Under the pieces are notes generated by a model. That model ran no database searches, had not been told where the DNA came from, and worked only from the letters and a program-made list of their open reading frames with translations. Below, in pieces: positions 44,040 to 56,482 of a stretch of DNA of 64,000 nucleotides; positions within the stretch are counted from its first letter, which is position 1; the number at the start of each line of letters is the position of its first letter. The stretch spans positions 35,360,001 to 35,424,000 of the forward strand of contig CM065384.1 in the NCBI GenBank assembly GCA_033060915.1. The letters are read 5' to 3'. Made by a program: the position numbers and the translations under genes. This stretch comes from Euryodendron excelsum (taxonomy: Eukaryota; Streptophyta; Magnoliopsida; Ericales; Pentaphylacaceae).

Positions 44040-44848
44040 AGGGCTTGGACATCTATTCAAAGACAAAGGAGTTCAAAGCTGGATAATGTAGTAGAGTTGG
44101 CTACCTTCTTGCTAAGGTCTCGCCCCAATGAGATTTGAAAAAATTGGGCAATGGCCGTCTCTAAGGTCTCACCACCTTCTTGCCCCAGCGAGACTTGAAG
44201 GTTCTGGATAGTGGTTGTCGCCACCTTCTCGTTACCTTCTCACCCCAGCGAGATCGTGAAGGTTTTCTCGCTACCTTCTCACCCCCGCAAACTCCTGTAT
44301 ATTTTTTTAGGAAACTACTACTATTTGTTTCCAAATAGCTTCAATGCCTACATAAACTTCAAAGCTTTGACTTGTAGGGTTAACATATTTATAAAAGATA
44401 TTGAGAGCCTCCAAAGACAAACCCTAATGTTTCCTTAGCAAGTTGAAGAACTTCAAATCTTCATTGACATCAAAGTGTCTTGGTGGTGCATTAAGGCAAG
44501 GATTCACGGCATGGTGTTCATCGTGGTTCAAGCACGGGAAAGCAGTTAGTTGCGGGGTATGTAAGTAATGTTCAACTTCAACTTAGATTCATGGGATTCA
44601 AATTGATATAGGTGCAAGTGTTCTTGTAAACTGTTCAATTGTTGATAGTGCTTGGAACTTGGGCTGGACTAGGTTCCATGATTTTTTCTCAGTTTGGGTT
44701 TTCACGACAAAAATTGTGTGTCTATTGTGTGATTGCTTTACTTTACACGCGTGTGATTTAATTAGAGTGTGATTGATTAGATTAGTTAATTGGTATCAAT
44801 CAAGCGCACCTTTAAGTGATTGTAAATCCAAATAGACAGAAAATTTCA
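44040..44848 (+). repeat. Putative copia LTR, 3' part
   Basis: The right end (TTTCA, 44848) is fixed by the primer-binding site two bases on. The left end is uncertain. The body holds three imperfect repeats of CTCGCTACCTTCTCACCCC/GCGAGA words (44110-44290). Confidence 0.5.
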
Positions 44849-44850
44849 AT

Positions 44851-44862
44851 TGGTATCAGAGC
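44851..44862 (+). other. Copia primer-binding site
   Basis: TGGTATCAGAGC, complementary to initiator-Met tRNA, between the LTR-like sequence and a Gag frame. Confidence 0.85.
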
Positions 44863-44920
44863 AGGACACTCAAAACTAGTTTTGTTTTGTCAAAGAGTGA
44901 GGTCCTGATAATCTGATTAA

Positions 44921-45605
44921 ATGGATTTACTACACGAAGGCAACTTTACCAATAGACCTCCATTGTTTAATGGAACCAACTATACCTATTGGAAAGTTTG
45001 CATGAGAGCTTTTCTTAAATCTATAGATGAAAGATTATGGTTGTCAGTTGCTCATAGCTGGAGTCCCCCCATGACTACAAGTACATCTACTTTTACCCCT
45101 ACTGTTATATTTTGTTACAATTAAAGATGAAAAAGATTGGGGTACAGTTGATTACGCAAATAGCGGTGGGAACAGTAAAGGTCTCAATATTATCTTTAAC
45201 GCTCTCTCACCAGATGGATTCAAACGTGTGTCAACATGTGAGAATGCTAAAGAAGCATAAGATATACTTGAAGTTACACATGAGAGAACTATAGTTGTGA
45301 AATTTTCTAAACTTCAGTGACTAACAACAAACTTCGAGAACTTGAGAATGGAAGACAATGAGACCTTTGATCAATTTTATGTAAAATTAAGTGACATTGT
45401 CAAATCAAGTTTTAACCTTGACGAAAGAATCACTTCTTCAAAAATTGTTCAAAAAATTTTGAAATCTTTATTCGATAAATTCCAAGCCAAGATTACTGCT
45501 ATAAAAGAAGGTAGAGACGTTGATTCTATTAGAATAGAGGAATTGGTCGGGTCCTTACAGATTTTTGAGACAAGTCTACATCAACCAAAGACTTCCGTAG
45601 ATTAA
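44921..45605 (+). pseudogene. Truncated copia Gag (UBN2 type)
   Basis: MDLLHEGNFTNRPPLFNGTN and YWKVCMRAFLKSIDERLW begin a Gag of the UBN2 family. A frame change and stops near 45120-45300 follow. The last block reads NETFDQFYVKLSDIVKSSFN and then RIEELVGSLQIFE. It ends at a stop at 45603. Protease and pol are absent, so only the 5' end of the element remains. Confidence 0.75.
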
Positions 45606-45806
45606 CTAATGAGAGTGTTTTCGAGAAAAGTCAATGATGAGTGAATTAACATGCTTTTCCCCTTTTATAATGAGACTATTTGTGAACTTATTATTAACAT
45701 GCTAGGGAGTTGTTTTTTTTTTTTGGCCGTAGAAGAGATCATCATTTGATAATGGATGGGTCGAACCTATCCCGAGGACCTGATGTATACAAGTTAGAGT
45801 TAGATC

Positions 45807-46482
45807 CAGGGGCGAAGCCATGTGAGGCTCAGAGGGGTTACTTGTCCCCTTCAACCTTTTAGAAATTTTATTTTAACCTCTAATTTTAAGAAATGTTTTT
45901 AATTTGCCCCCTTGAAAATTTGTAAGTGCCTCTACATTTTCAAAAAATATGCTTTGACCTATAATTTTAGAATAGTTTTCAATTTCCCCCCTAAAAATTT
46001 GGAAGTGTTCTTGCATTTTCAAAAATTTTGCGTCAATTTGCCTTTTTTAAAAATTTATGAATGTCACCTTAAAATGTTAATTTGCTTTAAAAATTCTTTT
46101 ATATAAGCTTATATATAAATATATGAAAGTCAAGTGGCTTACTGTATATAAAAGGAAACTAGCATATTCTGTTTAGTTATAGTTTTTCCTTATTTTTGGA
46201 AATAAAGGAACTTTTCATTTTTTCGTGTTCTCATAAACAAAAAATGGGACCATCAAAAATACCATCACTTTTATTTATGCATGAAAATGATTCACAAAAT
46301 TTAGAAAATAATTTTTTTGCTCCTCAAACTAGGGTGTATTAAAAAAATTATTGAAAACAAGTTTTGAAACTGATTTATCAAGTTTTGTATAAAAATTATG
46401 ACTGTATAGCATTTTGCTGAAAAAAAAAAATTTTTCTTGTGAGTAAATGTTGCCCCCAACAGACTTTCTAGCTCCGCCACTA
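45807..46482. mobile_element. hAT-like MITE, about 676 bp
   Basis: It starts CAGGGGCGAAGCC and ends GCTCCGCCACTA, imperfect inverted ends of the CAGGGGCGGAGC type. The flanks GTTAGATC (45799-45806) and GTTAAATA (46483-46490) match at 6 of 8 positions. The interior has runs of CCCCC and repeated TTTTCAAAAA words. Confidence 0.5.
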
Positions 46483-46490
46483 GTTAAATA

Positions 46491-48886
46491 GTTGGTGGAA
46501 TGAGTCAGACCCATAACTTAAGGCATGGGTAAGTGCGACATTTTTAGCTGGACAACTTAGGCTAACCTCTCTTCAGGGTACGCACTAACTCTGGAGTTAA
46601 CCAAGTTTTTAGGTTGAAAATTCTACAATAGCCTTAGAGAAAGGTTGCTATTTGTCGATTTCATGAAATAAATGCTGAGATTCTAGGGTGAAGACTGAAG
46701 TTAAATGGTGTTAACTGCACTCATTAAAAGTAACTTTATCACACTTGTCATGATAGACTTCCTAGCAACATTTTTAGAAGAGAGACCCGTTGGGGGATTG
46801 CAAATCGAAAATGCATTTTTGTTGCATTTTATCAATTTCTTTTTTTTTTAAATTTCCCTTTATTAGTATTTTTTATGGTAAATGAATTTTTATTTTTTAT
46901 TTTAATATATTGGAGGGGCCAAATAATTAGAACAAAAGAGAGAAAGCTGAGTCCATGACTTTATGCCACGGGTGGAGGCACCATTACCACTTGACTAACT
47001 TCTCTTCTACACTTACATGCACGTTACTCTCATACTTGTGAGTTGTGAGTGTATTAACTGAAGAGCAAATAGTTTGAGAATGTCATTAATACGTAGATAA
47101 GTTCATCAATTCGGATAAAAAAAAACTTAAAAAACATCCTAAAAGAAACACATGGTTCTCTACTTTATATCTATACATCTACTATATCCTTGGTATACAA
47201 TCTATTATAGTATTGTATATAGAATAGCAATATAAATCCAAAATTACAAAAGAAACACATAGTGCTCTACTTCATTAGGAATTATCTAGGGACGTCAGTG
47301 GCTGATCTACTTGACAACTTTCACTATTTTTCAAACTTGTATGTTTATATTTATTTGACCCTAAGTAGTGAATATGGATATGGATTTCCTCCAATCTGAG
47401 TTGGATAAATTCTTCTGCCTTGTATATGTGGCCGTGTACCATTTGGATATGTATTTATACTTATTTTTTTTATTTGAGTATCTTTTATAATATTTCACTT
47501 GGTTAGTGAAATATTTATATTTCTCACTCACGATTGTATGTAAATTTCACCATAAACAAAAATTGTAGATCTTGCCCCTGCATTACGTCATCGTGCTTAT
47601 GTGGGGTTATGTTGGAATCAAGTTGTGATACTTATTACCTTTTTCTCATGGCAAGAATTTTAAATTTAAAACCCTACCTTTTTTTCCTGTGAACCGGCTG
47701 TTCGGGTCAGCTTGCGCACACATTGACTAATTCTCAGACCTATATTGTCCCTCGTTCTACATAAACCGGGTAATTACTGTATCAAAACCCTAGATAATTT
47801 TAAACCGTACTTGGGCTATGATAATGCGTACTAATTTATCACATAATGTTGTCTCCCTCTAAAATAAAATGCTCACATAGCTTCACATACATAAACTGGC
47901 ACACTATGTGAATATAGATATATGCATAATTATTAGATATATGCATATATCTATATTCTCTTTGGGACTTTAACAACTATATTTTTTTTCACTAACCAAG
48001 TGTCTTTGCCAGCTTGCATGTAGCTCAACTAATTTCGGGATCTGTGCATTTTTCTCGTTCCACACAAATTGAGTAATAGTAGACCAAAGTCCCTGAAAGT
48101 AGCCACAAGAAGAGACCTTAGATGGAGTAGATCCTTAGGCCCAAAAGTTGACCATCAGGCCAACCCCTTAGGGTTAAAAAGGTTCATCAAGTTTGCCATG
48201 TGTATGTGCCATGAAGTGCAAAAATATTGTCACCCTTAGATAATATAAAAAAAATATATCAATTCAATTTAAGGACTTCTTAGAGTTTATGACTATATCA
48301 ACATCTTCAGCACCCATCCATGAATTTTTTATTTTGTTAATTATCATTTTTTGCAGTTCTACAAATAAAGAAAACATTTGAATTCAAGAAAATTTAGGCT
48401 TTTTGATCAACTTTGGCATATACATATGTATGATATAAGATGATTTAATTTGATTCCAGTTGGCCAATAATTGAACCAGTGATCTTGAGCAAATACTTTA
48501 GCTGGTTCGCTCGGTGTAGTTTCGAAAACATTGATACATTGGGCTGTGGGTCCCCAAACTTAACAGAAAAATGGAAGGAAAAAAAAATAAGAAAAGGAAA
48601 AATGATAAAACATTAGAGTTGAATAAAGGAGTAATTCTATATAGTTAATAAATTCATGTAATATTTGTGTATGGATTAATGTGGTTAAATGTGAGTCTTT
48701 CATTTAAAAAAAAAAAAACTATTATGATGGTTCTTAACTATAAAAGTCATGGGCACATTTTGCTGGTGATATTTTATGCACAAATTTTCTAAAAGGATAG
48801 CATTGTCCTTGAATTGTAAGTCTATTACTTAAAAGTTAAAACAAAAACAAGAAAATACACCAGAAGTAATTTAAAGAGTTTTAATT
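46491..48886. other. AT-rich intergenic DNA with decayed repeats
   Basis: No gene seen. 47640-47830 and 47985-48100 contain Au-like SINE sequence in reverse (CCAGCTTGCATGTAGCTCAACTAAT-type words), similar to 27105-27245. A direct duplication of GAAACACATGGTTCTCTACTT occurs at about 47148 and 47253. Confidence 0.5.
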
Positions 48887-49048
48887 TTGGTGCACTGACA
48901 TTGTAGAATTTGTTTATACATCAGGACACCAGAATGCGACATGTGTCCATAAGCTTTGCTTGTTTATGTTGTATTTAAATTTTAAAAGACACGTGTCAAA
49001 CTTTGGTGCCCTGCTTGCATTAAAAATTCTACAATGTCAGTGTATCAA
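48887..49048. mobile_element. Short MITE, 162 bp
   Basis: Terminal inverted repeats of about 25 bp: TTGGTGCACTGACATTGTAG at the left, CTACAATGTCAGTGTATCAA at the right. The target duplication is unclear. It ends about 205 bp upstream of the TATA box of the gene at 49414. Confidence 0.7.
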
Positions 49049-49253
49049 ATCTAATTTAAATTGCAAAACCTCCAACCCACTTATCATTTTGATGTTGTAG
49101 AACTGCCACCCCATATCATTTTGATGCCAGATTATGCACACAAAAATTATGGAAGAATACCATGCATTTTTCAATTGAAAATTTACTGTACATGTTACCG
49201 GACCATTATGGTTAATTGGGAGGATGAAGTTGGGCCAAACTAGTCTATTTCCT

Positions 49254-49261
49254 TATAAATA
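49254..49261 (+). promoter_or_regulatory. TATA box
   Basis: TATAAATA in a T/C-rich setting, 160 bp upstream of the ATG at 49414. A (CT)n tract (49326-49354) lies in the predicted leader. Confidence 0.6.
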
Positions 49262-49321
49262 CACCTCTTCCCCTCCACACAAACTCTCACAATTACCTGG
49301 GAAAGTAAAGCACTCAATTAA

Positions 49322-49358
<37 letters not shown>

Positions 49359-49413
49359 GTTGTGTGTGTTTCTCTCTCTAGAACACACATCTATCTTCTG
49401 TAACTACAAGACA

Positions 49414-49749
49414 ATGGATCAAGGCAACCCGGAGACGGAGATGGAATGTGCTGCTAAGAGTCTTCTCAAACAACTAGTTCAAATGTTGAAGGATGCTGAG
49501 GAGAGAGTAGCTGCCGATGAAGAAAGCATTTCTAGCATTATACGAAGGATGGAAAGCAAAAGCTACAAGCACATCGTGGTTTTTGACAAAGGTGAGATGA
49601 AGGCAGCAGTGCACTTTGCAACAACTACTAGATGGAGGGGAAAGTTGGTCATCATAGCACTTGTGGACAATATCCCGGACATTCAAGCAATCGCAGAAGA
49701 AAATGATGTGCACTTTAATCCCATTGTAGCACATACTAAAAACGACTGA
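49414..49749 (+). CDS. Small uncharacterised host protein (111 aa), intact
   Basis: ATG in the context ACAATGG opens 111 codons. Residues 1-50 are acidic and helix-forming with Leu/Ala/Glu spacing suggesting a coiled coil. Residues 51-105 alternate predicted strands and helices: YKHIVVFDKGEMKAAVHFAT, WRGKLVIIALVDNIPDIQAI, ENDVHF. Val/Ile strands followed by Asp resemble half of a small alpha/beta fold, but I recognise no family. There is no signal peptide or membrane segment. A frameshifted paralogue lies at 22818-23161 in the opposite orientation. The 3' half is better conserved between the two than the 5' half. A TATA box and a CT-rich leader support expression. Confidence 0.7.
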   Translation: MDQGNPETEMECAAKSLLKQLVQMLKDAEERVAADEESISSIIRRMESKSYKHIVVFDKGEMKAAVHFATTTRWRGKLVIIALVDNIPDIQAIAEENDVHFNPIVAHTKND

Positions 49750-50590
49750 GTTAGTCGTCGCGTTTAGGAGAGCCTGGCCTGGCCTACTTAATGTCATCGC
49801 TCTCTCATGATCAAATAAGTTTGGGTGTAGTAGTAGAAGTAGTATTAATAAATTATATAAGCTGGGTACTGTAGTTTTCCTTTCCTCTGTCTCTCCTCCC
49901 CTTAGTGGTATGGGTAAATGCATGGTTCTCTTTCTTTCACTATGTTTTAGATATGACGTCGTCACTGAAGTAACAATGATTTGGTAGAGAGATCTCTATT
50001 TTTTTTTTTTTTTAGTTTTAACAGAAATGTATGAATTCTGACTTCCATTTATAACTAACATGAAAAACGCAAACCTATTTCAATAATTATGAAGATGAGT
50101 ACTTAGTCATGGACGACACCATGTTTGGCCCCCAAATAAGGTTCAAAAACCTCAATATATAAATATGATGAGAATAAGGTGTATGTTGCAGAAGAGTATG
50201 CGGAGTCACAACTCACAAGGGGTTTTATTAGATTTTCAAATGTTTGGATTGAAAATTATCTATAAATGCATTTGGTTGATGACTGACGTGCACAATTCTA
50301 TCATATCGGGTGTTTGGATTGTAGTTTAAAAAAGTTATAAGCCAAAAGTTTAAACTAGTTTTAAAAAGTTATTTTTTTTTAAATAGATTTTTCAAACTAG
50401 TAGTTAGTTTTAAGAGTGACTTTTTTTAAGGCCCTAACAAACACAGTTTAAAAGCTTAAGCTACAAGCTAATAAAAAAATGCATCCAAACACTTCCTAAA
50501 TAAGCTTTTAGTGACTTTTTTTTTTCTTTTTGCGGATCCTTTTCTCCTTAAAAAGCCCCTTTCTAACAAGGGTAATAAATTAATGCAGAA
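49750..50590. other. 3' flank of the small gene; start of block S3
   Basis: The first part is the likely 3' untranslated region. From about 50308 a GTGTTTGGATTG...ATCCAAACAC inverted pair (to about 50492) marks a probable short MITE, also partly present at 10820-10920. No coding region. Confidence 0.5.
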
Positions 50591-50606
50591 ACCCATGGGT
50601 TTGGCC

Positions 50607-52953
50607 CATAGTAATTAATCTCGTACCGTACTGGCCGGTATTGGCCGCTACGTACCGTACCGTCAAATAACAAGTACCTCTAGCCTGCAATACTGTTCTA
50701 GCTAAATTCTCGAGCAATACCGCTGTTTACCGGGTGGTACCGAAAATACTGGGCATTCCGGATGGTACCGGATTTTTCTGGGTACCGGTTTTGTTTCTTG
50801 GTATTTTCGTAATAAAACTAAAAGGAATGCCTAGATATAACACTATGAAGCCCTAGCTACGAAAATCTCCTCTCACTCTCATTCTATCGTTACTGATAGT
50901 CCTCTCTCTCTCTCTCACGAAGCTATGATCTCTCGACCTCCAACTCTTGGCGATCTCTCATCAGTCTTCGCAAGCTCCATTTCCAAGTAAGGCTCTAATT
51001 AAACTCCTTCTCTCTTATTTTTTGTTCACTAGGAGAAATCAATATAGGCCTTGCAACAAAACAAAGCCTAGAATGTCAAAATTTTTCATTTTTTTTTATG
51101 AAACCCCGCTTGATGACCTTTCCTTGTTCTTCTTGTCAGTTTTCCTTTCTTCATTATATCAGCATGTGTGAGTGTGACATGCTTTCTATTTTTATTTATT
51201 TTTTTTGTGTAGGATTTTTTTGGGTCTCCATTATATCTCTCAGATTTTTTTTGGGTCTCCATAATAGCATATGGAGATTTTTTTTTCATTCAATTACTCC
51301 AAAAGCAGCCAAGCAGATAAAGGCAAACCATATGCTATTCAATATGTCAATTGCTATTTGGATAAGCCATCATTATTTGTCTCAACTCTGTTTAACAGTA
51401 GAATTGACCATATGCTATTACTTATAAATTTTCAGAAAGTTTTAAAAATGACTGATAATGCTTCAAGTGCTACTACATCAATGGCCTCAACTCCTATAAG
51501 ATCAGATGATCCTGCTTGGGCTCATGCACAAATGGTTGTTGGTAAAAGAACAACACTATTTGCCTCCACTATAATAAGCACCTTCAAGGTGGTGGAATCA
51601 CTCGATTAAAAAAACATCTTGCTAGGGTTAGCGGTGAAGTTGGTGCTTGCAAGAAGGTGTCGATGGACGTCAAATGGCAAATGAAACAATTGCTTAAGGA
51701 GAATAGCAGAGAGAAAGAAAGAAGTGCGAGGTTAAAGAAAGACATTGGACAAGGGCCTGCATTTGAGGGAGATGATGAAGATGATTACCCCCTGAGCCCC
51801 CCTTCAATTAGTAATGCTCAATCTAGAGATGATGGGAGTAAGAGAAGAAAGCAACCAAGCAGTTATTTTGCTCCAAGAACAAGCCCAGGCTCTCAACCTT
51901 CTATAAGAAGTGCAATGGCGTCTAAGGAAATGGTTGATCAAGAAAAAATGGCAATGGCTCAATGTTGGTATGATGCTAATGTTCCGTCTAATGCAGCTTT
52001 ATCTACGTATTACCAACCAATGATAGATGCAATGCTAGCTATTGGATCAGGTTTCAAGGGACCTTCTTATCATGACTTGAGGTGTAGTCTCTTGAATAAT
52101 AATGTTTGTGAGGTTAAAAACTATCTTCTTCGAATTCAAGAATCATGAAAGACTTATGGATGCCCAGTTATGTCTGATGGATGAACAAATAGAAAGCAAG
52201 AGACACTTATATTGGTAGGAATATTAGCCGCAAAAAGAATGCTCTTGACCCCATTAGTCTTGACAACATATATTTAATAGAAGATTGGGTGTCTGAAGAA
52301 CCTGCTCTACATGATGGAGAAGATCTTGGAAGGGAGATTGTTGAACCACCATTGGATTTGGAAGCATTGACATTGGAGGATAGTGAGCCTCATTTTGATG
52401 ATGGTGATGAAAATCTTCCAAATGAGAATAACAGCCAATATAACAGGGGTGCTACAAATTTATTCTTTGGAGGAGATGATGATCCTTATGTTTATGTTGA
52501 ATGATTTCTTTTATGAGTAATTTATGTATCTTTTGAAGTCTCTTGGGAGAACTTATTTGGTAGTAGTTTGTTACTATAATGGGTGTGTGTTTAAGTTCTT
52601 ATGAAATACTTGGAAGTTAGAACTGATGATTGTGAAACTTTATATTTATATTGTCTGTTTATGTTTCAATGAATAATGTGTTTATCTTGGAAGTTGGAAG
52701 TTGGAAGTTATGTTTATATTTAGTGTGAGTATGTGGTTATCTTGGATTTTTACATGTAATTGACATGTAATTGACAATGGAAATGACTGTTGGAACTCTT
52801 GAACAATTTGATTGCAGATAGTATATTTGTGTTATATATATATAATGTTTATAGCATCAAATTCAAGACGGTACTCGGTATTGTACTGGTATCGGTACGT
52901 ACCGTACTAATAAAAAAATCGATACCTTAGCCGGTACGAGATTAATAACTATG
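50607..52953 (+). mobile_element. Non-autonomous hAT element, 2347 bp
   Basis: Terminal inverted repeats of about 22 bp begin CATAGTAATTAATCTCG and end with the matching inverse (one mismatch). The 8-bp duplication GTTTGGCC flanks it perfectly. Subterminal GTACCG/CGGTAC words are dense at both ends (50622-50785 and 52868-52937), as expected for transposase binding sites. It encodes only parts of a transposase. Confidence 0.9.
51450..52504 (+). pseudogene. hAT transposase, internally deleted
   Basis: A BED-type zinc finger region (GGGITRLKKHLARVSGEVGA) spans a frame change near 51550-51610, with one Cys of the first pair replaced by His. A linker follows (51657-51950) and then WYDANVPSNAALSTYYQPMI and GFKGPSYHDLR, the conserved block before DUF659. 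Two TGA codons replace Trp at about 52146 and 52180, around MSDGW, the first catalytic Asp region. The rest of the catalytic core is deleted. The C-terminal tail (ISLDNIYLIEDWV, acidic end) resumes at 52255. Confidence 0.8.
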
Positions 52954-53422
52954 GTTTGGCCTGGTGGTCAAGGCCAAGGGCTTGGAGCTCTGCTTTTCAC
53001 AAGGTTTCAGCTTTGAAATTTTTTTAGCACTATCAACTTCTTGGAGTCATCCTAAGATATTTGGGTGGGTAATTGCTTGATTTGTGTAGGATGAGGGAAC
53101 CATTGGTTTCATAATTAGTCGTGGTGTACATAAACTTGTCTGAACACCCAGTTAGGAAAAATAAATTCATATAAAACTTTTTACTAAAATGATGTGGCTT
53201 AATGAGAATTAGTCACTTATAAACATAACACGCATTATAGTGGCTCTTAATAACAAAAATGTTGATGGTGAAATTTTTTGTACAAATTAACTGAAAGAAT
53301 AACATTTTTCTTCTCACATTGTTTCTATTTACGAGGGTACATGTATATGTTTAACTTTGTCTACTCCGAATAAGTGAAACAAATTCAAACCCCGCCCGCC
53401 CCAACACACCCAAAGTAACAAC

Positions 53423-53423
<1 letters not shown>

Positions 53424-53459
<36 letters not shown>
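53424..53459. repeat. Poly-C tract (36 bases)
   Basis: At the matching place S1 has only CCACCCCACCCCC (about 11454-11466), so the run expanded in this copy or is an assembly artefact. Confidence 0.9.
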
Positions 53460-53461
<2 letters not shown>

Positions 53462-54196
53462 CGCCAATCCTATCCCATTCCAACCAAGGTGGATTGAACA
53501 TGCCTGATGCAAGTTGATGACAAGGTTTACTCTTCTTCTCCTTCATCCATGGAAAGATGTTGCTTATGCCAAGGATTGAAGTATGAGTTTGTGTTCTTTC
53601 TATTTTAAAATATAATATATGATTAATAAAGATTTTTTAGGAGGATTATAATTAAAAATATTACTATAATGATAAATGGATGATTAATGGATAGCATTAA
53701 TGAAGTTGAGAATGAAGAAATTAAAAGGAATCAATAATAGTATCACACATGTATTTTATTTTTTAAAATCAAAATTTTGAGAAAAACTATTATAATTAGT
53801 GATATTATTAAACTCATGTTATAATTATCAATTGATGATCCAAATCTCATATTATAATTAGTGAAATTATCAAACTCTCAAGTTGCACAAATCAACCCAA
53901 CATAGGCAAATATTTTCTTGTTTGGTTTGCGACACTAGTGATTATTTTCTCATTGAAGAAATTTTAAATTTGAAAACACAACCATTTACCTATGATAATG
54001 CCATTTTAAAAGTGTTGTCCCTCTCTAAAATGGTGAACACATAGCATGGCATGAATAGGATGCGGTTTTGCTGTGAATAATGGTCATGTTGTTATTGATG
54101 TGGCCCAATCAATGTTCGCAGAGTGGCAAGCCATAACAGTGTTTTCGTTTTTTTTTTTTTTTTTTTTTTTTTGTAGTAGGTTCTAATAGTCTCTTT

Positions 54197-54502
54197 GAGG
54201 ATTGTTCAAAAAATTGACTGGCCTACCAGCCGACCGGTTCGACCCGACTCAACACCAATCCAATCACCATATAGGTGGATAAAGGGTAGATGTCGACCAA
54301 CCCGACTATATTTGGTTCGGATTGCGGCCTTTATTTTTTCATCCTGAACCAACCCGTTTTTTTGCACTAAAATTTCATTTATTCACCCATTCCGAACCAA
54401 CTCGATCACCCATTGGGTTCAATGTGGTACCAAAATTCTTCAACTTGATATCGTCAAGTTAGGTGGCGAGTAATTACCCAACTCGACCCGTGAACACCCC
54501 TA
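54197..54502. mobile_element. hAT-like MITE, second copy
   Basis: 306 bp with the same flanking GTCTCTTT (54189-54196, 54503-54510) as 12166-12455. It inserted before S1 and S3 diverged. Confidence 0.65.
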
Positions 54503-55770
54503 GTCTCTTTAATTCCATATTATCATTCCGATATTTAATACAAGAAAATTGCTATTTTTACATAATATTTGTACGTAAACTCCCACCAGAATAATGTGTC
54601 AATGACAATATTATAATTAAAAGTCATTATAGTGAATATTTTTTTTGAAGTGATAGACTCTCATCCATACATCATTCTGGTAAAAAAAATTTCATCGAAA
54701 TGAAATGGCTAGGTTGACATGTACATTCGGAAATATTTTTGTCGTTTGTTCTTGCTATTAAATTAAAAGGAGACCTCAGATAGAAATTTAGGCATGGACT
54801 TTTTGCTAAGCTATTCGACTACATTCTACTCCGACCTCTGAATTGCCTTGAAAAACGCATCCATTATTTTCTTTCTTTTTCCTTTCTCTTGTTTTTGGTC
54901 CTTTTCCTTCTCCTAATTATATGAACTTTTTACAACCCCTCTTTCTCTCTTGTAATATTTTATTTTTCATTTTCTCCCCAGTCCTCCCTTCTGTGTTCCC
55001 TCCAGTTAACGGACCAAGTGTAGAAATTTTCTTTTGAATATGAGAATGAACCTTATTTTCAATCAAGTCTAATACTAGTTTCCAATATCTTTTTTTCGGC
55101 CAGCTTCTTACTGTGATTTGTGCTTGAACACCCAAAACAAAGTGGGAAATTTTGTTGTGTGCAAACTGAAGGCATTTTAGGAGACCAACTTTCTAATGTG
55201 AAATCACATAAAAGAAAAAGAAAAATGCTATTCTTCCATAATTATTGTACATAATTTTGTACCATAATGATGTGACAGTGTCAGTTTTATAACTAAAATA
55301 TATCTTAGTGGGTTTTTTTTGTTTTAAATTGATAGACCCACAACTCAGTCACATCGTTCTCGATATAAATTATGTATAATTTTTTTTAGTTATATAGCAT
55401 TGCCCAACGAAAAAAAGTAAAACTCCAAATCAAAGGATTCACTCAAGGATGAGACAAATCCTACCAATCATAAAACAAAGGAGCAGATATTAGGAAAAAA
55501 GGAAAAAAAAAAACAAGAGAGAGCTACCAAATATATATAATGAAACAGAGCTGGTTTTCAAAATATTTATTAGATATAATTCGTTAGAACGGTTGAAATT
55601 TAGTTTGACTTCAAACCGACGGTTAGGATCAATTTTCAACTTCTCCTACCCACTTCAACCTTTGCCCAAATCTGTCACTCAAGGGGCCTATTACTCGACC
55701 GTTGGCCTCTCACACACCATCTTTGCCATTTCTGCCAGTCCTATATATCTCTCCCCTCATTTCACCCCCA

Positions 55771-55810
55771 CTCACTCACTCACTCACTCACACACACACA
55801 CACACACACA

Positions 55811-55850
<40 letters not shown>
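55771..55850. repeat. Compound (CACT)n(CA)n(CT)n microsatellite
   Basis: Successive CACT, CA and CT runs in the leader of R3. Confidence 0.9.
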
Positions 55851-55852
<2 letters not shown>

Positions 55853-56059
55853 CCCACCTGTGTATCTCTCAGTTTCTTTGTTCCCATAACACCATGGTCA
55901 TGGCACCATTTTTCAACTTCTCCTACCCACTTTAAACTCCACCCAAATCTATCACTCAATGGTCCTATTACCCGACCGTTGGCCTCTCACACGTCTGCTC
56001 TACCATCTTTGCCACTCCACTATATCTCTATCGTCATTTCAACCCCACTCACACACACA

Positions 56060-56061
<2 letters not shown>

Positions 56062-56147
<86 letters not shown>
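56062..56147. repeat. (CT)43 microsatellite
   Basis: The longest dinucleotide run in the window, in the second half of the R3 duplication, about 50 bp before the small ORF. Confidence 0.95.
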
Positions 56148-56148
<1 letters not shown>

Positions 56149-56196
56149 GATCTACCCCATCTGTGTATCTCTCAGTTTCTTTGTTCTCATAACACC

Positions 56197-56301
56197 ATGG
56201 TCGTGGCATCACCAGAATCCATCGTTGTCGCCACACTAGCCAAAACAATTGGACAAACCAAATTCTTTTCGGTTCGACAACATTTGCATTGGCTAAATTG
56301 A
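56197..56301 (+). CDS. Small conserved ORF of cassette R, copy 3
   Basis: 34 codons starting MVVASPESIVVAT. Start, length and stop are the same as in R1 and R2 despite several substitutions. Function unknown. Confidence 0.35.
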   Translation: MVVASPESIVVATLAKTIGQTKFFSVRQHLHWLN

Positions 56302-56482
56302 AATGGTCCATTGATCCATCTCTATGGTGATGGAAGCCATGGAGACTCTCACCACCATACCGTACCCCAGAGAGACCACCCGCCTCTCTGTAAAATCCCA
56401 TAGCCAAAGCACTTACTGACTTTCTCACTCTAATACCCTCCTTTTCCCACCAAAAAAAAGGGGTACAAATTCAAATGCTTTC

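Larger units (their letters stand above)
50591..53165 (+). mobile_element. Au-like SINE split by a hAT element
   Basis: The SINE seen whole at 11015-11235 is here cut after GTTTGGCC (50599-50606) and resumes at 52954 with the same eight bases. Confidence 0.6.
53166..55500. repeat. S3: block S, copy 3
   Basis: It matches S1 (11236-13555). It contains a 36-base poly-C (53424-53459), a poly-T (54149-54171) and the hAT-like MITE (54197-54502). No coding region. Confidence 0.65.

Noticed and set aside
56039..56428. Minus-strand frame of 129 codons with an Arg-Glu repeat
   Set aside because: The Arg-Glu repeat is the translated (CT)n tract; the rest is the complement of cassette R.
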